Source: Pseudomonadota bacterium
GTDB lineage: Bacteria; Pseudomonadota; Gammaproteobacteria; Xanthomonadales; Rhodanobacteraceae
Direction: 5' to 3'
Length of the DNA stretch: 54,594 bases
Assembly: GCA_021794575.1 (NCBI GenBank)
Contig: JAJYQO010000048.1
Location: 26,531 to 81,124, forward strand
In this document: positions 35,309-46,100 of the stretch, piece by piece
Layout: the number at the start of each line of letters is the position of its first letter
Numbering within the stretch: position 1 is the stretch's first letter
Made by a program: the position numbers and the translations under genes
The notes under the pieces: model-generated
What the model was told of the DNA's origin: nothing
The model's database searches: none
Seen by the model: the letters and a program-made list of their open reading frames with translations, nothing else

Positions 35309-36631
35309 GTGGCCAGACAGGGCGCCGGATTGGCAAGCTTCGGCAAGCTCACCGAGCTCAAGCAGCGTTTGCTGTTCACGCTGGGGGCTCTGGTGGTGTT
35401 CCGTCTGGGATCGTTCATTCCGATCCCAGGCGTGAACCCGGATGCGATGACGCGCATGATCGAACAGGGCGGCGGTCTGTTGAACATGTTCAACATGTTC
35501 TCCGGCGGTGCGCTGGCGCGCTTCTCGGTATTCGCCCTGGGCGTGGTGCCTTACATCTCGGCCAGCATTGTCGTGCAGATGCTGGGCTCGATCCTGCCCA
35601 GCTGGCAGCAACTGCGCAAGGAAGGGCAGAGCGGCCAGCGCATCATGACCAAGTACACCCGCTGGGGTACGGTCGCACTGGCGGCTTTCCAGGCGTTCGG
35701 CATTTCGTTCGCGCTGCAAAAGCAGGGCATTTCAGGCGGCATCCCGGTCGTCTACTCACCCGGCTTCGGCTTCATCTTCGCCTCGGTGGTGGGCCTCACC
35801 GCCGGTACCATGTTCCTGATGTGGGTGGGTGAGCAGATCACCGAGCGTGGTATCGGCAACGGCATCTCGCTGATCATCTTCGCGGGCATCGTTTCGGGCC
35901 TGCCCGGCGCCATCGTGCACACGCTGAGCATGGCGCAGAATGGTGAGCTGTCGGTGCTGAAGGTGCTGCTGGTGATCGCCGTCGTGGTAGTCGTGACCGC
36001 GTTCGTGGTGTACATGGAAAGCGCGCAGCGGCGCATTCCGGTCAACTACGCGCGGCGCCAGGGTGGTGGCCGTGCCTACCAGAACCAAACCTCGCATCTG
36101 CCGCTGAAGATCAACATGTCGGGCGTGATTCCGCCGATCTTCGCGTCCAGCTTGATAATGTTCCCTGCCACCGCTGCGACCTGGTTCAGCAGCGCTCAGC
36201 ACATGGCCTGGCTGCAGACGCTGACCACGGCTTTGACGCCCGGCCAGCCGGTGTACGAAATCGTCTTCGGCGTACTGATCATTCTGTTCGCGTTCTTCTA
36301 CACCGCCATCGTGTTCAATGCGCCCGAGACTGCCGACAATCTCAAGCGCTCCGGTGCGCTGATCCCGGGCATTCGCCCCGGCAAGTCCACCTCGGACTAC
36401 ATCGATGCGGTGCTCACGCGACTGACCGGCGCCGGCGCGCTGTACCTGGTCGCAGTGTGCCTGGTGCCCACGTTCCTGCAGACAGCCTGGAACGTGCCGT
36501 TCTACTTCGGCGGCACCTCGCTGCTGATTGTCGTTGTGGTGGTGATGGACTTCAGCGCCCAGGTACGCGCGCATCTGGCCAGCCATCAATACGAAAGCCT
36601 GTTGAAAAAAGCCAACCTGCGGCGGAGTTAA
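35309..36631 (+). CDS. secY: SecY, protein translocase channel subunit
   Basis: A 440-residue ten-span inner-membrane protein forming the Sec channel with SecE and SecG. The first segments ([20 protein letters not shown]), the [20 protein letters not shown] region near the plug, and the C-terminal cytoplasmic tail [12 protein letters not shown] are standard. It starts with GTG 35309. No rpmJ (L36) follows; the next gene is rpsM. Confidence 0.98.
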   Translation: MARQGAGLASFGKLTELKQRLLFTLGALVVFRLGSFIPIPGVNPDAMTRMIEQGGGLLNMFNMFSGGALARFSVFALGVVPYISASIVVQMLGSILPSWQQLRKEGQSGQRIMTKYTRWGTVALAAFQAFGISFALQKQGISGGIPVVYSPGFGFIFASVVGLTAGTMFLMWVGEQITERGIGNGISLIIFAGIVSGLPGAIVHTLSMAQNGELSVLKVLLVIAVVVVVTAFVVYMESAQRRIPVNYARRQGGGRAYQNQTSHLPLKINMSGVIPPIFASSLIMFPATAATWFSSAQHMAWLQTLTTALTPGQPVYEIVFGVLIILFAFFYTAIVFNAPETADNLKRSGALIPGIRPGKSTSDYIDAVLTRLTGAGALYLVAVCLVPTFLQTAWNVPFYFGGTSLLIVVVVVMDFSAQVRAHLASHQYESLLKKANLRRS

Positions 36632-36678
36632 AACGGCTGCTGCCGGCTGAAGGCATGGCGCCGAGGGCGCCAAGCACT

Positions 36679-36706
36679 TTGTATTCGGTTCGTTAACGGT
36701 TATACT
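36679..36706 (+). promoter_or_regulatory. Promoter of the alpha operon (rpsM-rplQ)
   Basis: TTGTAT at 36679-36684 and TATACT at 36701-36706, 16 bases apart, then the GC-rich CTCGCG. It lies in the 115-base gap between secY and rpsM and can add to read-through from the upstream operons. Confidence 0.6.
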
Positions 36707-36746
36707 CTCGCGTTTTCCGCGCGAATTAAGCATTCGGAGCAAACAC

Positions 36747-37103
36747 ATGGCGCGCATTGCAGGTGTCAACCTGCCGGTCCACAAGCATGTCTGGGTCGGC
36801 TTGCAGGGCATTTACGGTATCGGCCGCAGCCGCTCGCGCAAGGTGTGCGACGCGGCAGGCGTCAATCCCGCGACCCAGATCCGTTCTCTCACCGAAGCCG
36901 AGGTCGAGGCCCTGCGCCGCGAAGTAGGCAAGTACGTGGTCGAAGGCGACCTGCGCCGCGAGGTGGGTATGTCGATCAAGCGTCTGATCGATATCGGCAG
37001 CTACCGCGGTCTGCGCCACCGGCGTGGGTTGCCGGTACGCGGTCAGCGCACCCGCACTAATGCGCGTACCCGTAAGGGTCCGCGCCGCCAGATCAAGAAG
37101 TAA
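36747..37103 (+). CDS. rpsM: 30S ribosomal protein S13
   Basis: A 118-residue head protein contacting P-site tRNA and L5. [20 protein letters not shown] and the basic tail [18 protein letters not shown] are typical. CGGAG precedes the ATG. First gene of the alpha operon. Confidence 0.98.
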   Translation: MARIAGVNLPVHKHVWVGLQGIYGIGRSRSRKVCDAAGVNPATQIRSLTEAEVEALRREVGKYVVEGDLRREVGMSIKRLIDIGSYRGLRHRRGLPVRGQRTRTNARTRKGPRRQIKK

Positions 37104-37117
37104 GTCACGGAATCCAT

Positions 37118-37513
37118 ATGGCCAACGCCCCCGCACCAGGCAAGACCAAGAAGAAAGCCAAGCGCGTGGTGACCGATGCGGTCGCCCACGTGCAGGCATC
37201 TTTCAACAACACCATCGTCACCATCACCGACCGCCAGGGCAACGCGCTGTCTTGGGCGACTGCCGGCGGTTCCGGTTTCCGTGGCTCGCGCAAGTCGACG
37301 CCGTTTGCCGCGCAGGTCGCCGCCGAAAAGGCCGGTCGCGCCGCGCTGGATTATGGCGTTAAGTCCGTTGAAGTGCGTATCAAGGGTCCGGGTCCCGGAC
37401 GCGAATCTGCCGTGCGTTCGCTGAATGCGCTCGGGTACAAGGTGATCAACATCATCGATGTAACGCCGATCCCCCACAACGGCTGCCGTCCACCCAAGAA
37501 GCGTCGGGTCTGA
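37118..37513 (+). CDS. rpsK: 30S ribosomal protein S11
   Basis: A 131-residue platform protein near the E site. [19 protein letters not shown] and the end [13 protein letters not shown] are diagnostic. It begins 14 bases after rpsM. Confidence 0.98.
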   Translation: MANAPAPGKTKKKAKRVVTDAVAHVQASFNNTIVTITDRQGNALSWATAGGSGFRGSRKSTPFAAQVAAEKAGRAALDYGVKSVEVRIKGPGPGRESAVRSLNALGYKVINIIDVTPIPHNGCRPPKKRRV

Positions 37514-37526
37514 GGAGACTACAAGC

Positions 37527-38156
<630 letters not shown>

Positions 38157-38175
38157 TCAATCGGGAATCTGAACC

Positions 38176-39174
38176 ATGGCAGCCTCTTCAACGAGCGTGC
38201 TGAAGCCGCGCGACCTGCAGGTCGAACGGTTCAGTGCCAACCACGCAAAGGTCGTGGTCGAGCCGCTCGAGCGCGGCTTCGGCCACACCCTCGGCAATGC
38301 GCTGCGTCGCGTATTGTTGTCCTCGATTCCAGGGTGCGCCATCGTCGAGGTCGAGATCGACGGTGTCCTGCACGAATACACCACGATGGAAGGCCTGCAG
38401 GAAGACGTCATCGAGGTGCTGCTGAATCTCAAGGACGTCGCCATCCGCATGCATGGCCATGACGAGACCACCTTGACGCTGAGCAAGAAGGGCAAGGGCG
38501 TCGTCAAGGCCAGCGACATCACCCTGGATCACTCGGTGGAAATCCTGAACCCCGAGCATGTGATCTGCCACCTCACCAAGGACGTGGCGCTGAACATGCG
38601 CCTGAAGGTGCGTCGCGGTCTGGGTTACCAGCCTGCCAGCCTGCGTCATGCCGGCGACGAGGAAGTACGCCCGATCGGCCGTCTGCACCTGGATGCATCG
38701 TTCTGTCCCGTGCGTCGCGTGGCCTACGAGGTCGACGCCGCGCGCGTCGAGCAGCGCACGAATCTGGACAAGCTGGTGTTGGACATCGAAACCAACGGAA
38801 CCATGGACGCCGAGGACGCCGTGCGGCGTGCGGCCGAAATCATTGCCGAGCAGTTGGCGATCTTCGGCGATTTCTCTCGCCGCAGCGTCGAGGACAACCA
38901 GGCCGACAAGAGCGGCTTCGATCCGATCCTGCTGCGACCGATCGACGATCTGGAGCTCACGGTGCGCTCGGCCAACTGCCTGAAGGCGGAGAGCATCTAC
39001 TACATCGGCGACCTGGTGATGAAGACCGAGGTCGAACTGCTGAAGACGCCCAATCTCGGCAAGAAGTCGCTGACCGAAATCAAGGATGTGCTGGGCGCGC
39101 GCGGTTTGGCGCTCGGCATGAAACTGGAAAACTGGCCGCCGCCGGGGCATGCCCACGGCATGCAACTGGGCTGA
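38176..39174 (+). CDS. rpoA: RNA polymerase alpha subunit
   Basis: A 332-residue subunit: the N-terminal dimerisation and assembly domain ([20 protein letters not shown], residues about 34-53), a linker, and the C-terminal domain that contacts UP elements and activators ([19 protein letters not shown]-like region and the helices ending [11 protein letters not shown]). It lies 19 bases after rpsD. Confidence 0.98.
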   Translation: MAASSTSVLKPRDLQVERFSANHAKVVVEPLERGFGHTLGNALRRVLLSSIPGCAIVEVEIDGVLHEYTTMEGLQEDVIEVLLNLKDVAIRMHGHDETTLTLSKKGKGVVKASDITLDHSVEILNPEHVICHLTKDVALNMRLKVRRGLGYQPASLRHAGDEEVRPIGRLHLDASFCPVRRVAYEVDAARVEQRTNLDKLVLDIETNGTMDAEDAVRRAAEIIAEQLAIFGDFSRRSVEDNQADKSGFDPILLRPIDDLELTVRSANCLKAESIYYIGDLVMKTEVELLKTPNLGKKSLTEIKDVLGARGLALGMKLENWPPPGHAHGMQLG

Positions 39175-39198
39175 GCCGCCCGCTGAGGAATCAAGACC

Positions 39199-39576
39199 AT
39201 GCGCCATCTCAAATCCGGCCGCAAGCTCAACCGCACCAGCAGCCATCGCGAGGCGATGTTTCGCAACATGGCGGCATCGCTGATCAAGCACGAGCTGATC
39301 CGCACCACCTTGCCCAAGGCCAAGGAACTGCGCCGCGTCGCCGAGCCGCTGATCACCATGGCCAAGACCGATGGCGTGGCCAATCGCCGTCTCGCGTTCG
39401 CGCGCCTTCGCGACAAGCAGGCGGTGGGCAAGCTGTTCGTCGAGTTGGGGCCGCGATACAACGCGCGTCCCGGGGGCTACCTGCGCATTCTGAAATGCGG
39501 CTACCGCGACGGCGACAGCGCGCCGATGGCCTTCGTGGAACTGGTCGGCCGCCCGCAGCCCCAAGTCGTCGAGTAA
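39199..39576 (+). CDS. rplQ: 50S ribosomal protein L17
   Basis: A 125-residue tunnel-exit protein: [20 protein letters not shown] and the C-terminal [20 protein letters not shown] are typical. Last gene of the ribosomal block; an intrinsic terminator begins 18 bases after its stop. Confidence 0.98.
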   Translation: MRHLKSGRKLNRTSSHREAMFRNMAASLIKHELIRTTLPKAKELRRVAEPLITMAKTDGVANRRLAFARLRDKQAVGKLFVELGPRYNARPGGYLRILKCGYRDGDSAPMAFVELVGRPQPQVVE

Positions 39577-39594
39577 CGACACATGCAGCATGCA

Positions 39595-39627
39595 AACCCC
39601 GGGCGTTGACGCCCGGGGTTTTTTGTT
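39595..39627 (+). terminator. Intrinsic terminator of the alpha operon
   Basis: A perfect nine-pair stem, CCCCGGGCG (39597-39605), loop TTGA, CGCCCGGGG (39610-39618), preceded by A residues and followed by TTTTTTGTT. The strongest intrinsic terminator in the window and the end of the 32-kb rightward expression block. Confidence 0.96.
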
Positions 39628-39716
39628 GGCGCGCCCGCCAGCCGGACGTGGCGTTATGCTTGCCTTTTGCACAAGCGCGTCCGCACGCCATGCTCAGACT
39701 GGATCGCACCAGAACA

Positions 39717-40241
39717 ATGTCTACAGTCCTCAATCCGATGCGCTGGTCCTGGCGTTCGCGTTGCTTCGCGGGCTTCCTCGTCTGCATGGCGCTGCTGGCC
39801 TACGCGTTGTATGTGCAGTTCGAGTTGAACCTTCAGCCTTGCCCGTTGTGCATCTTGCAGCGCATCGCGTTCATGATCATGGCGGTGCTGTTTCTGCTGG
39901 GTGCGCTGCATGCGCCGCGTGCGCGTGGCCGATGGGGTTACGTCGGGCCGCTGGTGCTGGCTGCGCTGGCCGGCGCGGGCGTGGCGGCGCGGCATCTGTG
40001 GCTGCAACTGCAGCCGCCCAGTCCGTTCGGTTCGTGTGGCGCGCCGCTCAACTACATGATCGACAACTTGCCGCTGACCGAAGTAGTGCGCAAGGTGTTC
40101 ATCGGTTCGGGCGATTGCGCCGTGGTTGATTGGCGGTTTCTGGGAATGCCGATGCCATTCTGGACGCTGCTGTGGTATCTGCTGTTAGGCGCATGGGCGC
40201 TGTGGGCGACACGGTCCGCTATCCGAGGGCGTGTGCGGTGA
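39717..40241 (+). CDS. dsbB: DsbB, disulfide bond oxidoreductase
   Basis: A 174-residue inner-membrane protein that reoxidises DsbA and passes electrons to quinone. Four membrane spans are visible. Both functional cysteine pairs are present: PCPLC (42 and 45) in the first periplasmic loop, and C107 (GSCGAP) with C134 (SGDCAV) in the second. ATG 39717 is chosen; ATG 39690 would add nine residues. The stop overlaps the GTG of the next gene. Confidence 0.93.
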   Translation: MSTVLNPMRWSWRSRCFAGFLVCMALLAYALYVQFELNLQPCPLCILQRIAFMIMAVLFLLGALHAPRARGRWGYVGPLVLAALAGAGVAARHLWLQLQPPSPFGSCGAPLNYMIDNLPLTEVVRKVFIGSGDCAVVDWRFLGMPMPFWTLLWYLLLGAWALWATRSAIRGRVR

Positions 40242-41656
40242 ACGCAGAACAAGCAGCAGCAGGCGATGCAGGCACGCCAGAATCGCGATCCGCGCCAGTC
40301 GCGGCATGGAGTCCTGTTTCGTGGCAGTCGTATCCGGCCGCGCAACAACCCGTCTATGAGGACGCGGCGTCCCTGCAGGCCGTGCTCGCCGAGCTGCAGC
40401 GGCTGCCGCCATTGGTGACCTCGTGGGAAATCCTGACATTGCAGCAGCAGTTGGCCGAGGCCCAGCAGGGCAAGCGCTTCCTGCTGCAGGCTGGCGATTG
40501 CGCCGAAAGCTTTGCCGACTGCGCCAGCCCGCTGATTTCAAATCAGCTCAAGGTGCTGCTGCAGATGAGCTTGGTGCTGGTGCACGGCCTGCAGATGCCG
40601 GTGGTGCGCGTGGGCCGCTTCGCGGGCCAGTACGCCAAGCCGCGCTCGGCTGACACCGAAACGCGCGATGGCGCCACATTGCCCAGCTATCGCGGCGACA
40701 ACGTCAACGGCACCGAATTCAGCGTCGCCGCGCGGCGCGCCGACCCGCAGCGTCTGCTGCAGGGGCACATGCATTCGGCGCTGACGCTGAATTTCATCCG
40801 CGCGCTGACCGAGGGCGGCTTTGCCGATCTGCATCACCCGGAGTACTGGGATCTGGCCTGGGTCGAGCATTCCCCGCACGCCGCCGAGTACCGGCGCATC
40901 GTGGCCGAGATCGGCGATGCCGTTCGCTTCATGGAGACGCTAGCCGGTGCTCCGGTGGCGAGTTTCTCGCGCGCCGAGTTCTATACCTCCCACGAGGCGC
41001 TGCTGCTGCACGCCGAGCAGGCACTGACACGTCAGGTGCCGCGCCAGCGGGGCTGGTTCAATCTGTCCACGCATCTACCCTGGATCGGCATGCGCACAGC
41101 GGCGCCCGGCGGGGCGCACGCCGAGTACTTTCGCGGCATCCGCAATCCGATTGCGGTAAAGGTGGGGCCGGAGGTCAAACCGCACGAGCTGCTGCACCTG
41201 ATCGATCTGCTCAACCCGGATGACGTACCCGGCCGCCTGACCCTGATTCACCGCATGGGCGCGACGCGCATCGCCTCGGCGCTGCCGCCGCTGTTGCAGG
41301 CGGTGCGCGAGGCGGATCGCCGCGTGTTGTGGGTATGCGACCCCATGCATGGCAACGGCGAAACGTTGTCCAATGGTGTCAAGACGCGGCGTTTCGCCAA
41401 CATCCGCAGCGAGATCGAGCAGTCCTTCGATGTGCATGCGGCCAACGGCACCCGTCTGGGCGGCGTACATCTTGAACTGACCGGCGAGAACGTCACCGAA
41501 TGCCTGGGCGGCGCGCGCGCGCTGAACGAGCAGGATTTGACCCGCGCCTACCGTTCGACAGTCGATCCCCGCCTGAATTACGAACAGTCGCTGGAGCTGG
41601 CACTTACCGTCGTGCACCGCGTGCGGCAAAATAGCGCAGCTGCGCCGGTAGGCTGA
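40238..41656 (+). CDS. Class II 3-deoxy-7-phosphoheptulonate (DAHP) synthase
   Basis: A 472-residue enzyme that joins phosphoenolpyruvate and erythrose 4-phosphate to make DAHP, the first step of the shikimate pathway. It is of the plant/mycobacterial class II type: FLLQAGDCAESFADC (81-95, with the metal-binding cysteine), VGRFAGQYAKPRS (125-137), HLPWIGMRT and WVCDPMHGNGET are all present. The chosen start is GTG 40238, overlapping the dsbB stop (GTGA); the open frame to 40130 lies within dsbB. How it is regulated by aromatic amino acids cannot be read here. Confidence 0.93.
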   Translation: MNAEQAAAGDAGTPESRSAPVAAWSPVSWQSYPAAQQPVYEDAASLQAVLAELQRLPPLVTSWEILTLQQQLAEAQQGKRFLLQAGDCAESFADCASPLISNQLKVLLQMSLVLVHGLQMPVVRVGRFAGQYAKPRSADTETRDGATLPSYRGDNVNGTEFSVAARRADPQRLLQGHMHSALTLNFIRALTEGGFADLHHPEYWDLAWVEHSPHAAEYRRIVAEIGDAVRFMETLAGAPVASFSRAEFYTSHEALLLHAEQALTRQVPRQRGWFNLSTHLPWIGMRTAAPGGAHAEYFRGIRNPIAVKVGPEVKPHELLHLIDLLNPDDVPGRLTLIHRMGATRIASALPPLLQAVREADRRVLWVCDPMHGNGETLSNGVKTRRFANIRSEIEQSFDVHAANGTRLGGVHLELTGENVTECLGGARALNEQDLTRAYRSTVDPRLNYEQSLELALTVVHRVRQNSAAAPVG

Positions 41657-41657
41657 G

Positions 41658-41687
41658 CGCAGGCGGGAAAATGACCGACCGCCTGCG
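41658..41687. other. Inverted repeat after the DAHP synthase gene
   Basis: CGCAGGCGG (41658-41666) and CCGCCTGCG (41679-41687) pair perfectly around a 12-base A-rich loop, directly after the stop. No T-run follows, so it may be a weak or factor-assisted 3' end rather than an intrinsic terminator. Confidence 0.5.
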
Positions 41688-41735
41688 TGCTGCCGCCGCG
41701 GCGCCCCCCCAAGACGTATCCAAGGATTCCCCGAT

Positions 41736-42485
41736 ATGCGCGGATCGTTATTCCTCGCGTTGCTGGCCCTGTTTGGCAGTGGCGTGGTTTTCGCTCAATC
41801 CGGCGCGCCGAACGCCGAATCCTCGACATTCGGCACGTCGGGCCCGGACAAGGTTTCTACGGGCTTGCGGCAACGCATCGACGGCTGCATCGCCTGCCAT
41901 GGGCCCTATGGTCAGGGTGGCGGCAGCGGCGGCTACGCGCCGCGCATCGGCGGCAAGCCCGCCGGGTATCTCTATCACCAGTTGCAGAACTTCCGCGACG
42001 GCTATCGCGCCTATCCGCTGATGACCTGGATGGTGCAGTACCTGCCCGATGCGTACATGAAAGAGATCGCGCAGTACTTCGCCCGCCAGAATCCACCCCC
42101 ACCGCAACCGCAGGTGCCGATGGCCAGCCAGGCCGCACTGAACCTGGGCCGTCGTCTGGTGATGGCGGGCGACCCGAAACACGGCGTACCGGCCTGCGTG
42201 GCCTGTCACGGCGCGGCGCTGATGGGCGTACGGCCGGACGTGCCAGGCCTGATCGGCCTGAGCAACGATTACATCAGCGCGCAACTGGGTGCGTTCAAGC
42301 AGAACATCCGCCGTACCCAGGCGCCCAACTGCATGCATGAAATCACTTCGCGATTGGACGGCGCCGAGATCGGCGCGGTGGCCGCCTGGCTATCCGCGCA
42401 GGCTGTTCCCCCCGGGGCCAAGCCCCAGGCAGCCGGCAGCATCAAGTTCCCGCTGCGCTGCGGCAGCATCGACGGTAATGGGTGA
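41736..42485 (+). CDS. Periplasmic diheme cytochrome c
   Basis: A 249-residue exported protein with signal peptide MRGSLFLALLALFGSGVVFA and two c-type heme sites, CIACH (51-55) and CVACH (154-158), placed like the two domains of cytochrome c4. The region between them (GYLYHQLQNFRDGYR, PPPPQPQ) and repeated SNDYISAQLGAFKQ resemble c4/c553-type electron carriers, and methionines that could be sixth ligands follow each site. It is probably co-transcribed with the triheme gene 11 bases downstream. The electron donor and acceptor are unknown. Confidence 0.85.
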   Translation: MRGSLFLALLALFGSGVVFAQSGAPNAESSTFGTSGPDKVSTGLRQRIDGCIACHGPYGQGGGSGGYAPRIGGKPAGYLYHQLQNFRDGYRAYPLMTWMVQYLPDAYMKEIAQYFARQNPPPPQPQVPMASQAALNLGRRLVMAGDPKHGVPACVACHGAALMGVRPDVPGLIGLSNDYISAQLGAFKQNIRRTQAPNCMHEITSRLDGAEIGAVAAWLSAQAVPPGAKPQAAGSIKFPLRCGSIDGNG

Positions 42486-42496
42486 GGAGAGCGCCG

Positions 42497-43846
42497 ATGC
42501 GTCGCAAGATTTTCCGTGGAGTCGTTGTGCTGGCCGTGCTCGGACTGATTTTTGTCTTCTGGGCGGTCTGGATGAGCGGCGTCTTCCATCGCACGCTACC
42601 CGAGAACCTGCAGACCGGCGACAACGAGCCCGCGGCGCGCGCCGTGGCCACGCCTGGTGCCTGGAAAGAACCGCAGTTCGCCAGCGTCATCGCGCGCGGC
42701 GAGTACCTGGCCCGTGCAGGTGACTGCGTGGCCTGCCATACCGCGCGCGGTGGTGAGCCTTATGCAGGCGGCCTGGCCACGCCCACGCCGTTCGGCACGC
42801 TGTACTCGCCCAACATCACACCAGACAGGCAGTACGGCATCGGTGACTGGTCCGAGCAGGATTTCTGGCGCGCGATGCATGACGGCATCGCGCCCGGCAA
42901 CCGCCTGCTGTACCCGGTGTTTCCGTTCACGCACTTCACCAAGATCTCGCGTTCGGACGTCGATGCCATCTTTGCTTACCTGCGCTCGCTGCCGCCGGCG
43001 GCTAAGCCCAACCATCCCAATGAAATGCCGTTTCCGTACAACCAGCGCTCGACGCTGGTGTTCTGGCGCGCGTTATTTTTCCGGCCCGGTCAATTCCAGC
43101 CCGATCCGGAACAGTCAGCCGAATGGAACCGCGGCGCCTACCTGGTCGAGGGCCTGGGCCACTGCGGCATGTGCCACAGCGCTTATAACGCGCTGGGCGC
43201 GGTCGATCCCAATGCGCAACTTGCGGGAGGCCTGATCCCGGTGCAGAACTGGTACGCGCCGGCGTTGAACTCGAGCAACGAGCTTGGCCTCGGCGCATGG
43301 ACCGACGACGAGCTGGCGCAGTATCTGAAGACCGGCGTCTCCGTACGGGGCGCCACCTATGGACCGATGTCGGACGTGGTGTTCCACAGTCTGCAATACC
43401 TTTCCGATCCGGATCTGCAGGCCATTGCCGTCTACCTGCGTTCGCAGCCTGAGCGCGCCTCGCCCAGCAACAAGCAGCGCCTCGAAGTTTCGCCGCAACT
43501 CGCCGCCGAACTGGTACAGCAGGGCAAGCAGATCTACGTCAATCATTGCGCGGCCTGCCATCAGCTGGATGGACGCGGATCGGGATTGCAGTACCCGCCG
43601 CTGGCGGGCAATCCGTCGATCGCGATGCAGCCGGGCACCAATGCCATCCGCATGGTGCTGCTGGGTGGTTTCCAGCCCGGTACCAAGGGCAATCCGCGCC
43701 CTTATTCCATGCCGCCATTCGGCCAGTTGCTGGATGATCACGACGTGGCTGCCGTGGTCAGCTACATCCGCCAGGCTTGGGGCAACAATGCACCTGCAGT
43801 GTCGCCCGCGGTGGTCACGCGTTTCCGCCAGGTGCCGGTGGAGTAG
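42497..43846 (+). CDS. Membrane-anchored triheme cytochrome c (alcohol dehydrogenase subunit II type)
   Basis: A 449-residue protein with an uncleaved N-terminal membrane helix (about 8-29) and three heme sites: CVACH (77-81), CGMCH (223-227) and CAACH (351-355). Length, spacing and the motif GEYLARAGDCVACHTARGG match the triheme subunits of membrane-bound alcohol, gluconate and aldehyde dehydrogenases, which pass electrons to ubiquinone or an oxidase. No catalytic dehydrogenase subunit lies beside it. ATG 42497 with GAGGAG upstream is preferred to GTG 42482. Confidence 0.88.
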   Translation: MRRKIFRGVVVLAVLGLIFVFWAVWMSGVFHRTLPENLQTGDNEPAARAVATPGAWKEPQFASVIARGEYLARAGDCVACHTARGGEPYAGGLATPTPFGTLYSPNITPDRQYGIGDWSEQDFWRAMHDGIAPGNRLLYPVFPFTHFTKISRSDVDAIFAYLRSLPPAAKPNHPNEMPFPYNQRSTLVFWRALFFRPGQFQPDPEQSAEWNRGAYLVEGLGHCGMCHSAYNALGAVDPNAQLAGGLIPVQNWYAPALNSSNELGLGAWTDDELAQYLKTGVSVRGATYGPMSDVVFHSLQYLSDPDLQAIAVYLRSQPERASPSNKQRLEVSPQLAAELVQQGKQIYVNHCAACHQLDGRGSGLQYPPLAGNPSIAMQPGTNAIRMVLLGGFQPGTKGNPRPYSMPPFGQLLDDHDVAAVVSYIRQAWGNNAPAVSPAVVTRFRQVPVE

Positions 43847-43985
43847 GTCCGGCGGCATGGTTTCACGCCCGCGCCGGCCGTAGCGGGCGCGGGCATGGCG
43901 GATCACCTCGGAATCCAGTGCGGAATTCCCAGCGGGCAAGACACTCGCCGGCGACCGCGTCGCCCGCAGTAGCCGCGCCCATGCC

Positions 43986-44024
43986 TTGCTTCGTGGCCGT
44001 TCAATCAGTACCATTTTGGTCATG
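43986..44024 (+). promoter_or_regulatory. Putative promoter and operator of the suf operon
   Basis: TTGCTT (43986-43991) and TACCAT (44009-44014) are 17 bases apart. Overlapping the -10 is a 19-base imperfect palindrome, CAnnACCATTTTGGTnnTG (44006-44024), a fitting place for repression by the Rrf2 protein encoded 15 bases downstream. Confidence 0.5.
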
Positions 44025-44038
44025 ATTGGAGTCACGCC

Positions 44039-44481
44039 ATGTTGCGCCTGAGCCGTCTGACCGATTACGCCACCGCCGCGCTGGGCTGGATGGCCGAGCA
44101 TCCGCAGCGCATCGTCAGCGCCGCCGAACTTGCCTTGGCATTGCGCCTCGAGGCACCCACCGTGGCCAAGGTGCTGCGCTCGCTGGTGCAGGCCGGCATG
44201 ATCGAGTCCTTTCGTGGCGCGGCGGGCGGCTACCGCCTGGCGCGTGCGGCCGAGTCCATCAACCTCGCCGAACTGGTCGAGGCGCTGGAGGGTCCGTTCG
44301 GGATCACCGATTGCGCTGCCGGTAGCCGCTGCGAGCACGCCGCGCATTGCGGCGTCAGCGCGCCCTGGCAACGTATCAGCGCGGTGGTGGCACAGACCCT
44401 GGCGCGCATGAGCCTCGCGGATCTGGCGCGGCCGGCATTGCCCGCAGCGGGGCGGCGACTGCCGGCGCGCGTGGAGGTCGT

Positions 44482-44485
<4 letters not shown>
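44039..44485 (+). CDS. Rrf2-family Fe-S-responsive regulator of the suf operon
   Basis: A 148-residue Rrf2 protein with a winged helix ([40 protein letters not shown]) and a wing [10 protein letters not shown]. The cysteine triad C92, C98 and C104 has the same spacing and numbering as the [2Fe-2S] ligands of IscR, but residue 107, the histidine ligand of IscR, is serine here; H103 is nearby. As first gene of the suf operon it is likely to sense cluster supply and control its own promoter. Its stop overlaps the sufB start (ATGA). The name sufR/iscR is left open. Confidence 0.88.
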
Positions 44486-45944
<1,459 letters not shown>

Positions 45945-45948
<4 letters not shown>

Positions 45949-46100
45949 GCGCCGGCATGCCGCAGGGTCATCGGCAGGGCTTCCGCGCCGCCAAGAACGA
46001 GGTGCGCCGCCCATCCACCGGTAGCGCGCAACCCTTCATCCACGTGCTGCCGCGCCGCCGAGGCGGCGCCGCAGCAAGCACCGAGACCGCATCATGCTGA
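45945..46100 (+). CDS. Possible 51-residue small protein between sufB and sufC
   Basis: A short open frame fills the only sizeable gap in the suf operon. It starts in the sufB stop (ATGA, 45945-45948) and its TGA (46098-46100) lies just past the sufC ATG at 46094, so both ends look coupled. The product, beginning [20 protein letters not shown], is basic and low in hydrophobic residues, with [10 protein letters not shown] near the end. I recognise no family. It may be a real small protein, a device to carry ribosomes into sufC, or chance. Confidence 0.4.
46052..46069 (+). other. GC-rich hairpin before sufC
   Basis: GCGCCGCC (46052-46059) and GGCGGCGC (46062-46069) form a very stable stem 25 bases before the sufC start, inside the small frame. 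It could slow ribosomes, stabilise the downstream mRNA, or set the sufB to sufC ratio. Confidence 0.5.

Noticed and set aside
36656-36672. GGCGCC repeat after secY as an intrinsic terminator
   Set aside because: The stem is short, no T-run follows, and the alpha operon is probably also fed by read-through.
41704-41710. Run of seven C residues before the diheme cytochrome gene as a phase-variation switch
   Set aside because: It lies outside the coding sequence and is too short and too far from any promoter element to support slipped-strand control.
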